The notes under the pieces are model-generated. The model saw only the letters and a list, made by a program, of their open reading frames with translations. It made no database searches and was not told where the DNA came from. Of a stretch of 64,000 bases of DNA, positions 17,917 to 27,040 are shown piece after piece. How positions within the stretch are numbered: the stretch's first letter is position 1; the number at the start of each line of letters is the position of its first letter. The position numbers and the translations under genes were made by a program. This DNA is from J027 sp034437655 (lineage in GTDB: Bacteria; Chloroflexota; Anaerolineae; Aggregatilineales; J027). The stretch lies in contig DAOTTU010000085.1 of assembly GCA_034437655.1 (NCBI GenBank), forward strand, positions 94,527-158,526, in the 5' to 3' direction.

Positions 17917-18843
17917 TCAGCGTGAAAAAAGGTTCTTCAACAAAAACCATAAATTCGCCGGACGCTCTGCTAATCGTCGCATAAAGTATGGATACCACGC
18001 CACACCATACGGTACGTAAACCCGCATCTGGTAGCCCTGCGCTTTGAGGTCAAGCTGCGTCTGAGTGCGAATACCATACAGCATTTGAAATTCAAATTCG
18101 TGGGGTTGAATATCGTTGGCAGTCGCGTACTCAATGGTCGCATCAATGATGTCTGGGTCGTGCGTGGCAACTTTGAGATATGCGCCCCGCTCACGGTATT
18201 TTTTCTCCATGAACAGTTGCATAACTTTCACGAAGTTGGCGTCCACGTCAGCTTTTTCAGGGAATGCAATACTGGGCGGTTCTTTGTACGCGCCTTTGCA
18301 CAAGCGAATCACAGCCCCTTCGCGCGCCAGCGTCTGCATGTCTTCTTCAGTGCGATAGAGGTACGCCTGAATCACGGTACCAACATTCTTGAAGTCCTGC
18401 TGGAGCTTCTGATAAATGCAAATAGTTGCCTCTGTATGTGCAGAACTTTCCATATCGATATTGACTGTGGTGTCAATTTCGCTGGCTTTGGCAAGCAACC
18501 GCCGCATGTTGTCGACACAAAATTCCTCGTCAATATCAAGACCGATTTGCGTCAACTTGACCGAAATGTTGGCATCAAGCTGGTGATGATAGATCGCATC
18601 AAGGATTTCCATGTAGTCTTCAACAGCAGCCAGCGCCTGTTCTTCGTCTTCGACGCTTTCACCAAGTTGATCGAGTGATACTGTCAAGCCCTGTGCGTTC
18701 AACGCTTTGGTTGCTGCAACGGCTTCATCCAATATTTCACCTGCAATAAAGCGACGTGCTGCGCGTTTTGACAGTGGGAAGTTCATCACAAAGCCACGCG
18801 CCCACCGTGCCCCAGCCAGGTACAACAATCCAGACCGCAACAT
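17917..18843 (-). CDS. Proline dehydrogenase (monofunctional)
   Basis: FAD enzyme that oxidises proline to pyrroline-5-carboxylate, the first step of proline catabolism. At 308 residues it fits the monofunctional class. Seen are the TIM-barrel strands NISVKLTQIGL, VNIDMESSAHTEAT and VIRLCKGAYKEPP, and the C-terminal MRVYVPYGVAWYPYFMRRL, which closes the active site. It begins 3 bases after the stop of a histidine kinase gene, so the two are likely cotranscribed and may be functionally linked. The P5C dehydrogenase is not in the window. Confidence 0.94.
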   Translation of the reverse strand: MLRSGLLYLAGARWARGFVMNFPLSKRAARRFIAGEILDEAVAATKALNAQGLTVSLDQLGESVEDEEQALAAVEDYMEILDAIYHHQLDANISVKLTQIGLDIDEEFCVDNMRRLLAKASEIDTTVNIDMESSAHTEATICIYQKLQQDFKNVGTVIQAYLYRTEEDMQTLAREGAVIRLCKGAYKEPPSIAFPEKADVDANFVKVMQLFMEKKYRERGAYLKVATHDPDIIDATIEYATANDIQPHEFEFQMLYGIRTQTQLDLKAQGYQMRVYVPYGVAWYPYFMRRLAERPANLWFLLKNLFSR

Positions 18844-18846
18844 GGT

Positions 18847-19728
18847 CTAGCCTCCCATTGACATCGCTGGCAGCACAATGCCGAACGTGCTACCTTCGCC
18901 TTTTTTGCTTTCGTAGAAGAACTCCCCTTCGACCAGCCGCATACACTCAACAGTGATGGGAATCCCAAGTCCATACCCCTTCTGGTTGGTTACAATCGGG
19001 TCATCACCACGGAACCACAGTTCACCAAGCCGCGCTATTTCTTCATCCGCCATACCAACCCCGTTGTCTACCACCTGTATACGTAATTTGTCGCCCTCAC
19101 CACTCGCCGTGACGGTGATCTTGCCGCCTTCTGGGGTGTACTTGAGAGCGTTTTCAACCAGCTTGGTAAGTGCTTGTTTGACCCGCGTACCATCAATGTT
19201 CAACATAGGCAGGCCGTCCGGCACTTCAAAGACAAGCGTATGATCTTTTGCTGCGGCCATCTCTTTGGTGTTCTTCTCAATTTCCATGATGAGGTTCTTG
19301 GCGAGGTCCATCTTGGGTTCTGGCTTAATGCGCCCTACCCGCATCTTGGTCAGGTCGCTGATGTCAGCGATAAGCCCTTCCATGCTGATGACGTTGTTGC
19401 GGATGGTCTGCGCAAATTGCATCTGCATGTCATTTAGTTCGCCCACCACATTCTTTGAGAGCATATCCGCATAACCCCGAATACTGGTCATAGGCTTGCG
19501 TAACTCATGGACCATCACCGAGATGAACTGCGAATACATGCCGATTACTTCTTTGACTTCGGGCAACGTGTCTTCCGTAAGGACGCCAGCGTCACCTTCA
19601 GACGGTTCAATTGCTTCATTAAGGAGCTGTACAATTTCTGCCATCTGCGCCTTCATCGACCCATCACTTTCAAGTTGTAGTTCTTTGGCTCGACTTAGTG
19701 CAGCTTGCAGGGGATTCTGATCTGTCAT
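18847..19728 (-). CDS. Soluble sensor histidine kinase without recognisable input domain
   Basis: 293 residues with no membrane helix. After about 60 residues of unassigned sequence comes the HisKA H-box with His74 in VMVHELRKPMTS, then the HATPase region with N-box LVENALKYTPEGG, DNGVGM and a G-box ending GYGLGIPI. The sensing part is either the short N-terminus or another protein. No response regulator lies nearby. It sits between a PIG-L deacetylase gene (30 bases upstream) and proline dehydrogenase (3 bases downstream). Confidence 0.9.
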   Translation of the reverse strand: MTDQNPLQAALSRAKELQLESDGSMKAQMAEIVQLLNEAIEPSEGDAGVLTEDTLPEVKEVIGMYSQFISVMVHELRKPMTSIRGYADMLSKNVVGELNDMQMQFAQTIRNNVISMEGLIADISDLTKMRVGRIKPEPKMDLAKNLIMEIEKNTKEMAAAKDHTLVFEVPDGLPMLNIDGTRVKQALTKLVENALKYTPEGGKITVTASGEGDKLRIQVVDNGVGMADEEIARLGELWFRGDDPIVTNQKGYGLGIPITVECMRLVEGEFFYESKKGEGSTFGIVLPAMSMGG

Positions 19729-19758
19729 CAGGCTGTGTCCTCCAATTTACGCAGAAAA

Positions 19759-20577
19759 TTATGATCTATCTAGAAGCCAGAGGCGTTCTCCAAATGGTAC
19801 GCCAACCCCCGCCCCAACGCTACTGGCGTACTGAGAAACACTCTCGCGCATTGCGTCTTCTGAATCCCAGAATGAACTTAACTGTGAATTATACTGAGAT
19901 ATAGCAGCTATTTTCGTGTCCAATTGACGCTGGCTCATCACCACAACATGGGGTTGCATCGCCCCTGCAATCTGTTGCTGAGCAGCATTGATAGCAGCCG
20001 CGCCAGACAGACGTGGTTGCTCGCCTGCGTGGGCATAGTTTACTTCGTCTGTTGCAGCACTGTAAGGATACTCTTCATAAAAGTGAACGTTTACGCCAGC
20101 CGAAACACTCTGAAGTGCAGCATTGCGTGTAAGCTGATGATCGACATGCTGGCCAGCCCCTAGCGGCAAATAGACATGTGTTAACGGTTGAAATTCATCG
20201 AATATGATAGCCGCATCACACAATGGATCATCGGAGCGGACGTCACCAAATAGAAAGTCATCCGTCGTATAGAGTAGTTCACCCGCTGAATTAGCGCGAT
20301 AGATGGCGTCATGCCAATCGCCGAAGCGTATTGTCTGGACGCCAAGCAGTTCAAGCGCCGCACGATCTTCAGCACGCCGTCGTGCAAAGGGTTGGTCGCC
20401 AAGTGCCCAGCGTTGATGCAATCTCTGAATAAAATCATAGTCTAAAATCGTAGCGGGGGCATCTTGTGCCATCATGGTCAATACAGCAACCTTCTCGCCA
20501 TTGGCAACCAATGACTGGACAACTCCGGCACAACTCAAGACAACATCGTCAGGATGTGGCGACACGAAGACGTGCAA
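19759..20577 (-). CDS. PIG-L family deacetylase
   Basis: 272 residues of the zinc-dependent LmbE/PIG-L fold, which removes acetyl groups from N-acetylglucosamine-type sugars in making mycothiol, bacillithiol or glycolipids. The zinc ligands are in SPHPDDVVLSCAG at the N-terminus and HVDHQLT in the middle. The real substrate cannot be told from sequence. Its start is 5 bases downstream of the stop of the double-GAF kinase, so they share a transcript. Confidence 0.9.
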   Translation of the reverse strand: MHVFVSPHPDDVVLSCAGVVQSLVANGEKVAVLTMMAQDAPATILDYDFIQRLHQRWALGDQPFARRRAEDRAALELLGVQTIRFGDWHDAIYRANSAGELLYTTDDFLFGDVRSDDPLCDAAIIFDEFQPLTHVYLPLGAGQHVDHQLTRNAALQSVSAGVNVHFYEEYPYSAATDEVNYAHAGEQPRLSGAAAINAAQQQIAGAMQPHVVVMSQRQLDTKIAAISQYNSQLSSFWDSEDAMRESVSQYASSVGAGVGVPFGERLWLLDRS

Positions 20578-20582
20578 AACGT

Positions 20583-22442
20583 CTACTCCTTTGCAACTGG
20601 CAAGGTAAACGTGAATGTACTACCGACATTCGCCGTGCTTTCGATATGCAGATTACCTTCCATAAGTTCAATCAAGTTACGGGTGATCGCGAAGCCCAGA
20701 CCCGTTCCTGCTTGTTGCGCAACGTGTTCGTTGTCGTCAAAACGGACAAACTTGGTGCCCAATTGTTGCACTTGCTCAGGCGTCATCCCGACCCCGGTAT
20801 CCTGCACACTGATCTGCACTGCGTCGGACCGGGACTTAACTTGAAGCGTAATGGTACCGTTGTCGGGGGTGTACTTGTACGCATTGCTCAATAGGTTAAC
20901 CAATACCTGAACCAGGCGCGAGCCATCTGCCTGCACAGGCGGCAAGTTGTCTTCAATGTCTTCAACGAAGGTATGGCCGCGTTCCTCAATCTGTGCCATC
21001 ACGCCATTACGTGCCTGTTCCAGTAGGGGGGGCAGTTCGACAGGTTTCACGTCGATGTGTAACTGCCCGCTCTCAATGCGACTGATGTCGCTGAGGTCAT
21101 TGACCAACACCTTCATGCGTTCGACGTTATCTACCACGGTTTGCACAAATTTCTGCTGTTGGGCGTTCAGTTCACCGATACGCTCCAGCATCGAGGCATA
21201 GCCCTGAATACTCGTCATCGGCACCTTGAGTTCATGTGCAACCACACTGACGAATTCAGTCTTGGCACGGTCAGCGGCTTTCACGGCTTCGTAGAGTCTT
21301 CCGTTTTGCAGCGCGATAGCGGCTCGGTCTGCAACACGACTCATCAGCGAACGTGCATTTTCGTCGAAAGCATCTGCACGGGCTGCCCGGAAGAAAACCA
21401 GGGCAATAATACGATTTTCAAGCCGTACGGGTATTGATAGTAAGGTTTGGCCAGCATCATGGTCAACCTGAATAGCGGTATCTTCCTGGTTAAAGACCGC
21501 CGATACAAGCGGATCGCTAAACGGCATGGTATCTGTCTCAGAAAAACGGTGATCTTCACCATAGCTCGCTGCCCAGCGCACCACTTTAGACTCGTTATCA
21601 ACAAACCCAATGCTGGCTGAGTCTGCATCTCCTAACCGTGAGGCCCATTCCAGCACCAAATTCATAATTTTCTGTGATTCCAGCGACTCATTGAATTGGC
21701 GGTCAATCCACTGTAAGAGGCGCAGCTCCTCAACACGTTCTTGCAAGAGCGCATCCGTTTCAGAATACAGCCGTGCGTTGTCAATCGCTACCGCCGCTTG
21801 CGAGGCAAAGGCATCCAGCGCCCGTAAGTCGTCGTCGCTGAATAACCCGGTGCGGATGCGGTTATCCACATACACAACGCCAATCGTCTGCCCACGGGCA
21901 CGCAGCGGTGAAGCCATGATACTACGCATTGCATGGGCAATAATGCTCGCCTGGCCCGCATAACGTGGATCTTCCTGTGCATTGGTCGTGAGTACAGGCT
22001 CACCTGTCTCAAACACCTGGCGGGTAATGGTGCGGCTGAACGCAATATCGTTGGAAGATAACGTCTCCTGGTCAAAGTCACGCGCAACCCGCACATCCAG
22101 ATTGCCGTCATCGTCAAGCAACATCAAAAAGCCACGTTCGGCCGCCGTGAGCTGAATAATCGCATCCATTACCTGATCCAGCACCGTTTGTAGGTTCAAG
22201 GACGATCCGATAACTTTACTGACTTCGTACAATGCCGCTACACGTTGCTGCTCACGGGTATCACGCCGTTCAAGTTCAATCGTTTCTAGCAATGTTGATA
22301 ACGACGCCAGGCGATCATCAAAGTACTTGGCATCAATATTGTTGGCTTTCGCTTTTAGGTGGCTGCGCAACAGCGTGATGTTCTGTTTTGCACTCGCGAT
22401 TTCAAGTCCTAATTGGTGGCCAGACACACTATGCTCAGTCAT
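20583..22442 (-). CDS. Double-GAF sensor histidine kinase
   Basis: 619 residues, cytoplasmic. A coiled-coil-like N-terminus is followed by GAF 1 (about 75-225), GAF 2 (about 245-385), HisKA with His403 in SVVAHELKVPMTS, and a HATPase domain with LVNLLSNAYKYTPDNG, DTGVGM and GTGLGFAI. I chose ATG 22442, which overlaps the end of nth by 8 bases. A longer frame to 22634 lies wholly inside nth and adds unlike sequence. GAF domains sense small ligands or redox state. No response regulator is nearby, so this is an orphan kinase. Confidence 0.92.
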   Translation of the reverse strand: MTEHSVSGHQLGLEIASAKQNITLLRSHLKAKANNIDAKYFDDRLASLSTLLETIELERRDTREQQRVAALYEVSKVIGSSLNLQTVLDQVMDAIIQLTAAERGFLMLLDDDGNLDVRVARDFDQETLSSNDIAFSRTITRQVFETGEPVLTTNAQEDPRYAGQASIIAHAMRSIMASPLRARGQTIGVVYVDNRIRTGLFSDDDLRALDAFASQAAVAIDNARLYSETDALLQERVEELRLLQWIDRQFNESLESQKIMNLVLEWASRLGDADSASIGFVDNESKVVRWAASYGEDHRFSETDTMPFSDPLVSAVFNQEDTAIQVDHDAGQTLLSIPVRLENRIIALVFFRAARADAFDENARSLMSRVADRAAIALQNGRLYEAVKAADRAKTEFVSVVAHELKVPMTSIQGYASMLERIGELNAQQQKFVQTVVDNVERMKVLVNDLSDISRIESGQLHIDVKPVELPPLLEQARNGVMAQIEERGHTFVEDIEDNLPPVQADGSRLVQVLVNLLSNAYKYTPDNGTITLQVKSRSDAVQISVQDTGVGMTPEQVQQLGTKFVRFDDNEHVAQQAGTGLGFAITRNLIELMEGNLHIESTANVGSTFTFTLPVAKE

Positions 22443-23145
22443 GTTGCTTGACAACTTCTTCCTGATAATATTGACAGTATGCAGTAAGCGGACATTGCTC
22501 ACACCTGGGTTTACGAGCGTTGCACACCTCCCGCCCATGCCGAATAAGGTTGAGATGTGCCGGGTAGAAGTCCTCATCGGGGACAATTTGTTCAAGCAAA
22601 TCGTGCGCCTGGTCAGCGGTGACTTTAGGGTCAATTAGACCAAGACGCTTCGTCACACGATGGACATGAGTATCCACGGGAAAAGCTGGCAGATGAAAGG
22701 CGAACAGCAGGATGATAGCGGCAGTTTTTGGACCAACACCTTTTATGCTGGTGAGCCATGCTTTGGCATCTTCAATCGACATGTCGGTTAAAAAGTCCAG
22801 CGAAATTTCACCAACCTCGTCAGTGATATGTTGTAACGCCGACTGGATGCGCGGCCCTTTCTGGTTGGCCAGCCCCGCCGGCCGAATCAGGTCAACGATA
22901 CGGTCAGGGGGTGCATCGCGCACACTCTCCCAGTCAGAGAAGGCATCCTTAAGTGCATAAAATCCTTTGTCCCGATTTTTGTCGTTCGTATTCTGACTCA
23001 AAATGGTCGAAACCAGTTCGTCAACAGGCGCAAGATGCTGCCGCCACGTGGGTTCACCGTAACGTTGATTCAATTGCGCCGCAATCTGCTGATAGTGTTC
23101 GCGCCGAGCTTCAAGTGCCTGTTCGTCGGGTTTTCCTGATACCAT
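22435..23145 (-). CDS. nth: Endonuclease III (DNA glycosylase/AP lyase)
   Basis: Base-excision repair enzyme that removes oxidised pyrimidines and cuts at abasic sites. The 236 residues include the helix-hairpin-helix with the catalytic lysine in KGVGPKTAA, the catalytic aspartate in FPVDTHVHRV, and the [4Fe-4S] motif C-X6-C-X2-C-X5-C (from CNARKPRCEQC to the C of LTAYC) at the C-terminus. All key residues are present. The last 8 bases overlap the start of the double-GAF kinase gene. Confidence 0.95.
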   Translation of the reverse strand: MVSGKPDEQALEARREHYQQIAAQLNQRYGEPTWRQHLAPVDELVSTILSQNTNDKNRDKGFYALKDAFSDWESVRDAPPDRIVDLIRPAGLANQKGPRIQSALQHITDEVGEISLDFLTDMSIEDAKAWLTSIKGVGPKTAAIILLFAFHLPAFPVDTHVHRVTKRLGLIDPKVTADQAHDLLEQIVPDEDFYPAHLNLIRHGREVCNARKPRCEQCPLTAYCQYYQEEVVKQHD

Positions 23146-23207
23146 AGTTCCTCTGTTGTTCTAAGCTACTATTCCTCTAATTAAACCCTGCCGTGCGCCG
23201 CCGGGTA

Positions 23208-24137
23208 TCATTGCGTCAAGTGTTCGTAGATCAAGTCTGGTGACAGGGTCGGCAGGACAGTCTCACTGCTTTGTAATGTCAGGCGTGCAGCAGCGATACC
23301 CAGCCGAATAGCTTCGTCTAGCGCCATATCATGCACGATGCCAAAGATCAACCCGGCTGAGAGCGCATCGCCAGCGCCAGTCGCATCAGTAACTTGCATA
23401 ATCGGTACGTCGATATGTCCGCTGCTTTCGGCATTGGCGTAGGCCACGCCGAGTGCACCCAATGTCACCGCAACCGTTTCTACGCCTTGTCGCACAATAT
23501 CCCGCGCCACAAGGATACCCTGTTCAGCGTCCGCAACCGTGCTTTGGACAAGAACCTGTGCTTCAGCAACATTCGGTGTCATCAGGTATACACTCTTCAA
23601 CATGTGCTGAATCTTTGCGGTGTGCGCGACCGACGTTGGCTCTACACAAAGCGGCACCGCATATAACTGGCAAAGTGCGGTGATGGTATCAATTGTAACA
23701 GGTGCCAAATTTAAGTCGATGACAACCAGTTGCGCGGCTTCGAATAAGTGCCGACGGGACTCTACATAGTCAGAACTTATCTGCTGCATAATGTCATAAT
23801 CGCTGACTGCCAATGCCAGGTCGCCATGTTCATCGAGAATGGTCATGTAGGTTCCCGTACGTGCCGCTTCGACCTGTAAGGTATGGCGCATATTGACACC
23901 CGCCGCCGAACACTGTGCCATAATCAAGTCGCCAGAGGCATCATCACCCACCGCAGTCAGTAGGACGGTCTCTACTTCAAGGCGGGCCAGGTTTTCAGCA
24001 AGGTTACGCCCCACACCACCAAAGCTATTACGGATTTGCCCGGGGTTTGAGGTTGCTGTCTGTAGCGGAACATATGTACGCCCTTTGATGTCGAGCCCTG
24101 CTGCACCAATAACCAGTACATGGCCATCACTTTTCAT
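23208..24137 (-). CDS. PfkB-family carbohydrate kinase, pseudouridine-kinase-like
   Basis: Ribokinase-fold sugar kinase of about 309 residues from ATG 24137; a longer frame to 24206 adds 23 unlike residues and reaches the divergent promoter region. Near the N-terminus it has VIGAAGLDIKG and SFGGVGRNLAENLARL, which resemble pseudouridine kinases. The PfkB signature with the catalytic base is DATGAGDALSAGL. No pseudouridine glycosidase neighbour is present, so the substrate is open. It may head the run that continues to nth 62 bases on. Confidence 0.85.
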   Translation of the reverse strand: MKSDGHVLVIGAAGLDIKGRTYVPLQTATSNPGQIRNSFGGVGRNLAENLARLEVETVLLTAVGDDASGDLIMAQCSAAGVNMRHTLQVEAARTGTYMTILDEHGDLALAVSDYDIMQQISSDYVESRRHLFEAAQLVVIDLNLAPVTIDTITALCQLYAVPLCVEPTSVAHTAKIQHMLKSVYLMTPNVAEAQVLVQSTVADAEQGILVARDIVRQGVETVAVTLGALGVAYANAESSGHIDVPIMQVTDATGAGDALSAGLIFGIVHDMALDEAIRLGIAAARLTLQSSETVLPTLSPDLIYEHLTQ

Positions 24138-24246
24138 CGAAGCTGAATACCCCTTCACTCGTCGAAGCCCTGTTGCAATTGTGCCCCAGAGACCGGCAAA
24201 GGTCAATTTTGTGGTGCAAGTATCCTTATATTTTCTTAAGTTGAAC

Positions 24247-24275
24247 TTGACGTGGTGTGATGATCATGTTAGATG
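24247..24275 (+). promoter_or_regulatory. Possible promoter of the TPR protein gene
   Basis: TTGACG (24247-24252), a 17-base spacer and TAGATG (24270-24275). The -35 is good, the -10 weak. Transcription would start near 24283, which supports ATG 24318 as the start of the following gene. Confidence 0.4.
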
Positions 24276-24317
24276 TTGCTATGGTATGACCTTCAGGCCT
24301 TCGTGGAAATTCACAAT

Positions 24318-25571
24318 ATGGATGAGCGGCTCACAGCCATTGACAAGGCGCTAGCGATCAATGACATGCGCAAGGCTGAAATCTTGATCGCTAAAGTCTT
24401 ACGCAACGACAATATCAGTAGTCAACTGCGGGCAAGCGTACAACTTCGACGTGCAAATGCGCGGCTTGCTGCTGGTCGGCCCGACGATGCGCTTGAAGAG
24501 ATTAATCATGTGCTTGCGCTGCGCCCTGAGTTGGCAGACCAACCGGAAGTCAAGGTTTTACTGGGGGATGTCTACTTCGCCCGGTTCATATACGCTGAAT
24601 TTGGCTTCGCTGACCGGGCCAACACCAACCGCGCGCTGCAATTGTACAATGACGTCCTTAACAGCTCGCCCAACCACCCCAAACGCGGCTGGATTCTTTA
24701 CCAGCGTGGACGCATCCGTCTCAGCGAAAATAACGTTGCGGATGCCATCGAAGACCTGCACCTGTCGCTAGAGGCCCCGAATGTACCGCCCTATCTCCAT
24801 GCCTACACCTACGAGCGGCTGGGTTTTATCGCACTTTTTGAGGAGCGTAACCCGGACAAAGCGATCACCTACCTGAATCAATCTATCAAACACTTTCCCA
24901 AAGGCAATAGCACGGCGTGGGTGGCACAGGTACACATATTGCGAAGTCGTGCGCTGCGAGAACTGAAAGACTACCGTAAAGCGCTCAAAGCAGCGTCGGC
25001 CGCGCTCGATATTCTTGATCCAGATGCCCATGATTATCGGCAGACATTGACAGAAACACATCTAGCGATTGGCGAAGTTCTGGCATTGATTCCCGGTCGT
25101 GAAGCCGAAGCAATTTCGCACCTGTTACAGTTTTTGCAAAATAGCAAGCGTCCGCTGGGCGTTGACGTCACCTGGAGTCGAGTCTATGAAACGCTTGGCA
25201 CCCTTTCCATCAAACTCCAACGCTATGAACAGGCAATAGATGCATTTCAGGCGTCGTTGCAGTTCAATCAATACCACCCCTGGGAAGTCAATATTCATTA
25301 CCAGATCGCCCGCTGTTATTATCGGATGCGCTCATATGAGCAGGTTATTGCGGCCGTCGGACAGATGCAAGCCGCTGCTGCCAGCGAAAACCAGAGCATT
25401 ACCGACTATCGCGTGTACTATGTCCTCGCCAACGCCTACTTTGCCCTTGAACGCTATCACGAGGCCGCCCGCGCCTATCAACACGCGCTGGACCTCGCCC
25501 CGCCCGGTGCAGACAACCTTGACAAAATCCAGCAGTATCTCAGCTATTCCTACGACCTCGCGTTCCACTAG
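24318..25571 (+). CDS. TPR-repeat protein
   Basis: About 417 residues made almost wholly of tetratricopeptide-like helix pairs (for example ALEEINHVLALRPELADQPE, AIEDLHLSLEAPNVP, AIDAFQASLQFNQYHPWE and AARAYQHALDLAPPGADNLD). No signal peptide or membrane helix is seen, so it is a cytoplasmic scaffold. The frame is open up to 24273, but the ATG at 24318 fits the promoter better. Divergent from the PfkB kinase and 107 bases before trmFO. Partner unknown. Confidence 0.85.
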   Translation: MDERLTAIDKALAINDMRKAEILIAKVLRNDNISSQLRASVQLRRANARLAAGRPDDALEEINHVLALRPELADQPEVKVLLGDVYFARFIYAEFGFADRANTNRALQLYNDVLNSSPNHPKRGWILYQRGRIRLSENNVADAIEDLHLSLEAPNVPPYLHAYTYERLGFIALFEERNPDKAITYLNQSIKHFPKGNSTAWVAQVHILRSRALRELKDYRKALKAASAALDILDPDAHDYRQTLTETHLAIGEVLALIPGREAEAISHLLQFLQNSKRPLGVDVTWSRVYETLGTLSIKLQRYEQAIDAFQASLQFNQYHPWEVNIHYQIARCYYRMRSYEQVIAAVGQMQAAAASENQSITDYRVYYVLANAYFALERYHEAARAYQHALDLAPPGADNLDKIQQYLSYSYDLAFH

Positions 25572-25678
25572 GCCGCGTGCCGCCTTTCTTTGTTTTCCCC
25601 TATGGTGAAGCCCTGACGATTACGTTAAAATAGTTAAATCTGACAGTAGAAATTCACTGATAAGGATGCTTCATACTG

Positions 25679-27007
25679 ATGACGCAACTTCATGTGATTG
25701 GTGGCGGGCTGGCCGGCTGTGAAGCTGCGCTGCAAGCTGCGCACCACGGCATTGATGTAACACTCTACGAAATGCGACCCAAGAAAACCACTCCCGCACA
25801 CCAGACGAACCGCTTAGCCGAACTGGTGTGTAGCAATTCCCTCGGCTCTAAATTGCCCGAACGACCTTCTGGTTTGCTAAAGGAAGAACTGTTGCGCATG
25901 GGCTCGGTACTGATCGCGGCCGCAAACAAGGCAGCAGTCCCCGCCGGGGGAGCATTGGCTGTTGACCGTAACGCCTTTGCTGATGAAGTTGAAGCGGCAA
26001 TTGAGCAGCATCCTAATATCACACTTGTCCGCGAGGAAGTCACCACCATACCCGATGAACCATGCATCATTGCAACTGGACCGCTAACCTCGCCCGACCT
26101 CGCAGATGACATTGCACGGCTGACAGGTGAAGAATACCTCTATTTCTACGACGCACTGACCCCACTGATCGAATCAGCTTCGATCAGTATGGAGGTCGCA
26201 TATCGTGCGAATCGTTGGGATCGGGGCGACACGGCCGAAGGTGACTACATCAATTGCCCGTTCACCAAAGACGAATACTATGCCTTCGTAAAAGCGCTGC
26301 TCAATGCCGAACGCATCCAGCTCCGAGATTTTGAAACAGAAGACCCAAAATTCTTTGAAGGCTGCCTGCCTGTAGAGCAAATCGCCGCGCGTGGTGAAGA
26401 TTCGCTGGCATTTGGCCCGATGCGTCCCGTCGGTTTGAACGATCCGCGTACGGGGAAACGTCCCTATGCGGTGCTGCAACTCCGGCAGGATAACCTCGCG
26501 GGCACACTCTACAATATGGTCGGTTTCCAGACCAACCTCCGCTGGCCAGAACAACGCCGTATCTTCCGCATGATACCCGGGCTTGAAGAGGCGAAGTTTG
26601 CACGTCTTGGCCAGATGCACCGCAACACCTTTCTCAATGCGCCCGTATTGCTGCGGGATACCATGCAGTTTCATAACCGCGATGACCTGTTTTTTGCCGG
26701 GCAAATCACCGGGGTAGAAGGGTATGCGGGCAATGTCGGCACCGGGCTGGTCGCAGGCATCAATGCGGCCTTGTATCTCAAGGGGCAACCCATGTGGCAG
26801 TTACCGCGCACCACGATGATGGGAGCGCTGTGTTGGTACGTGACGCACGCCGAACCTGAAACGTTCCAGCCAATGAAAGCCAATTTTGATCTGGTGCCCA
26901 AGTTTGACTACAAAATCAAAGGTCGGCAAGAACGGCGCAAAGCCTATAGCGAACGGGCGCTAGCAGACCTTGACCAGTTCCTACAGGACACCAAAATACC
27001 GACCTGA
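25679..27007 (+). CDS. trmFO: Folate/FAD-dependent tRNA (uracil-54) methyltransferase
   Basis: Makes 5-methyluridine at position 54 of tRNA T-loops using methylene-tetrahydrofolate and FADH2. The 442 residues begin with the FAD loop VIGGGLAGCEAALQAAHHG. The family's conserved HQTNRLAELVCSNSLGS follows, with its catalytic Cys, and further on VEGYAGNVGTGLVAGINAA. Length and motifs are standard. It leads a run with the M28 peptidase, an aminotransferase and hflX, with gaps of 33, -4 and 18 bases. Confidence 0.96.
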   Translation: MTQLHVIGGGLAGCEAALQAAHHGIDVTLYEMRPKKTTPAHQTNRLAELVCSNSLGSKLPERPSGLLKEELLRMGSVLIAAANKAAVPAGGALAVDRNAFADEVEAAIEQHPNITLVREEVTTIPDEPCIIATGPLTSPDLADDIARLTGEEYLYFYDALTPLIESASISMEVAYRANRWDRGDTAEGDYINCPFTKDEYYAFVKALLNAERIQLRDFETEDPKFFEGCLPVEQIAARGEDSLAFGPMRPVGLNDPRTGKRPYAVLQLRQDNLAGTLYNMVGFQTNLRWPEQRRIFRMIPGLEEAKFARLGQMHRNTFLNAPVLLRDTMQFHNRDDLFFAGQITGVEGYAGNVGTGLVAGINAALYLKGQPMWQLPRTTMMGALCWYVTHAEPETFQPMKANFDLVPKFDYKIKGRQERRKAYSERALADLDQFLQDTKIPT

Positions 27008-27040
27008 TCTACATGCGCGAGACATAAGTTGAGGGATTTA

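Noticed and set aside
22443..22634. 64-residue extension of the double-GAF kinase
   Set aside because: It lies wholly inside nth and has no similarity to kinase input domains; the ATG at 22442 is the natural coupled start.
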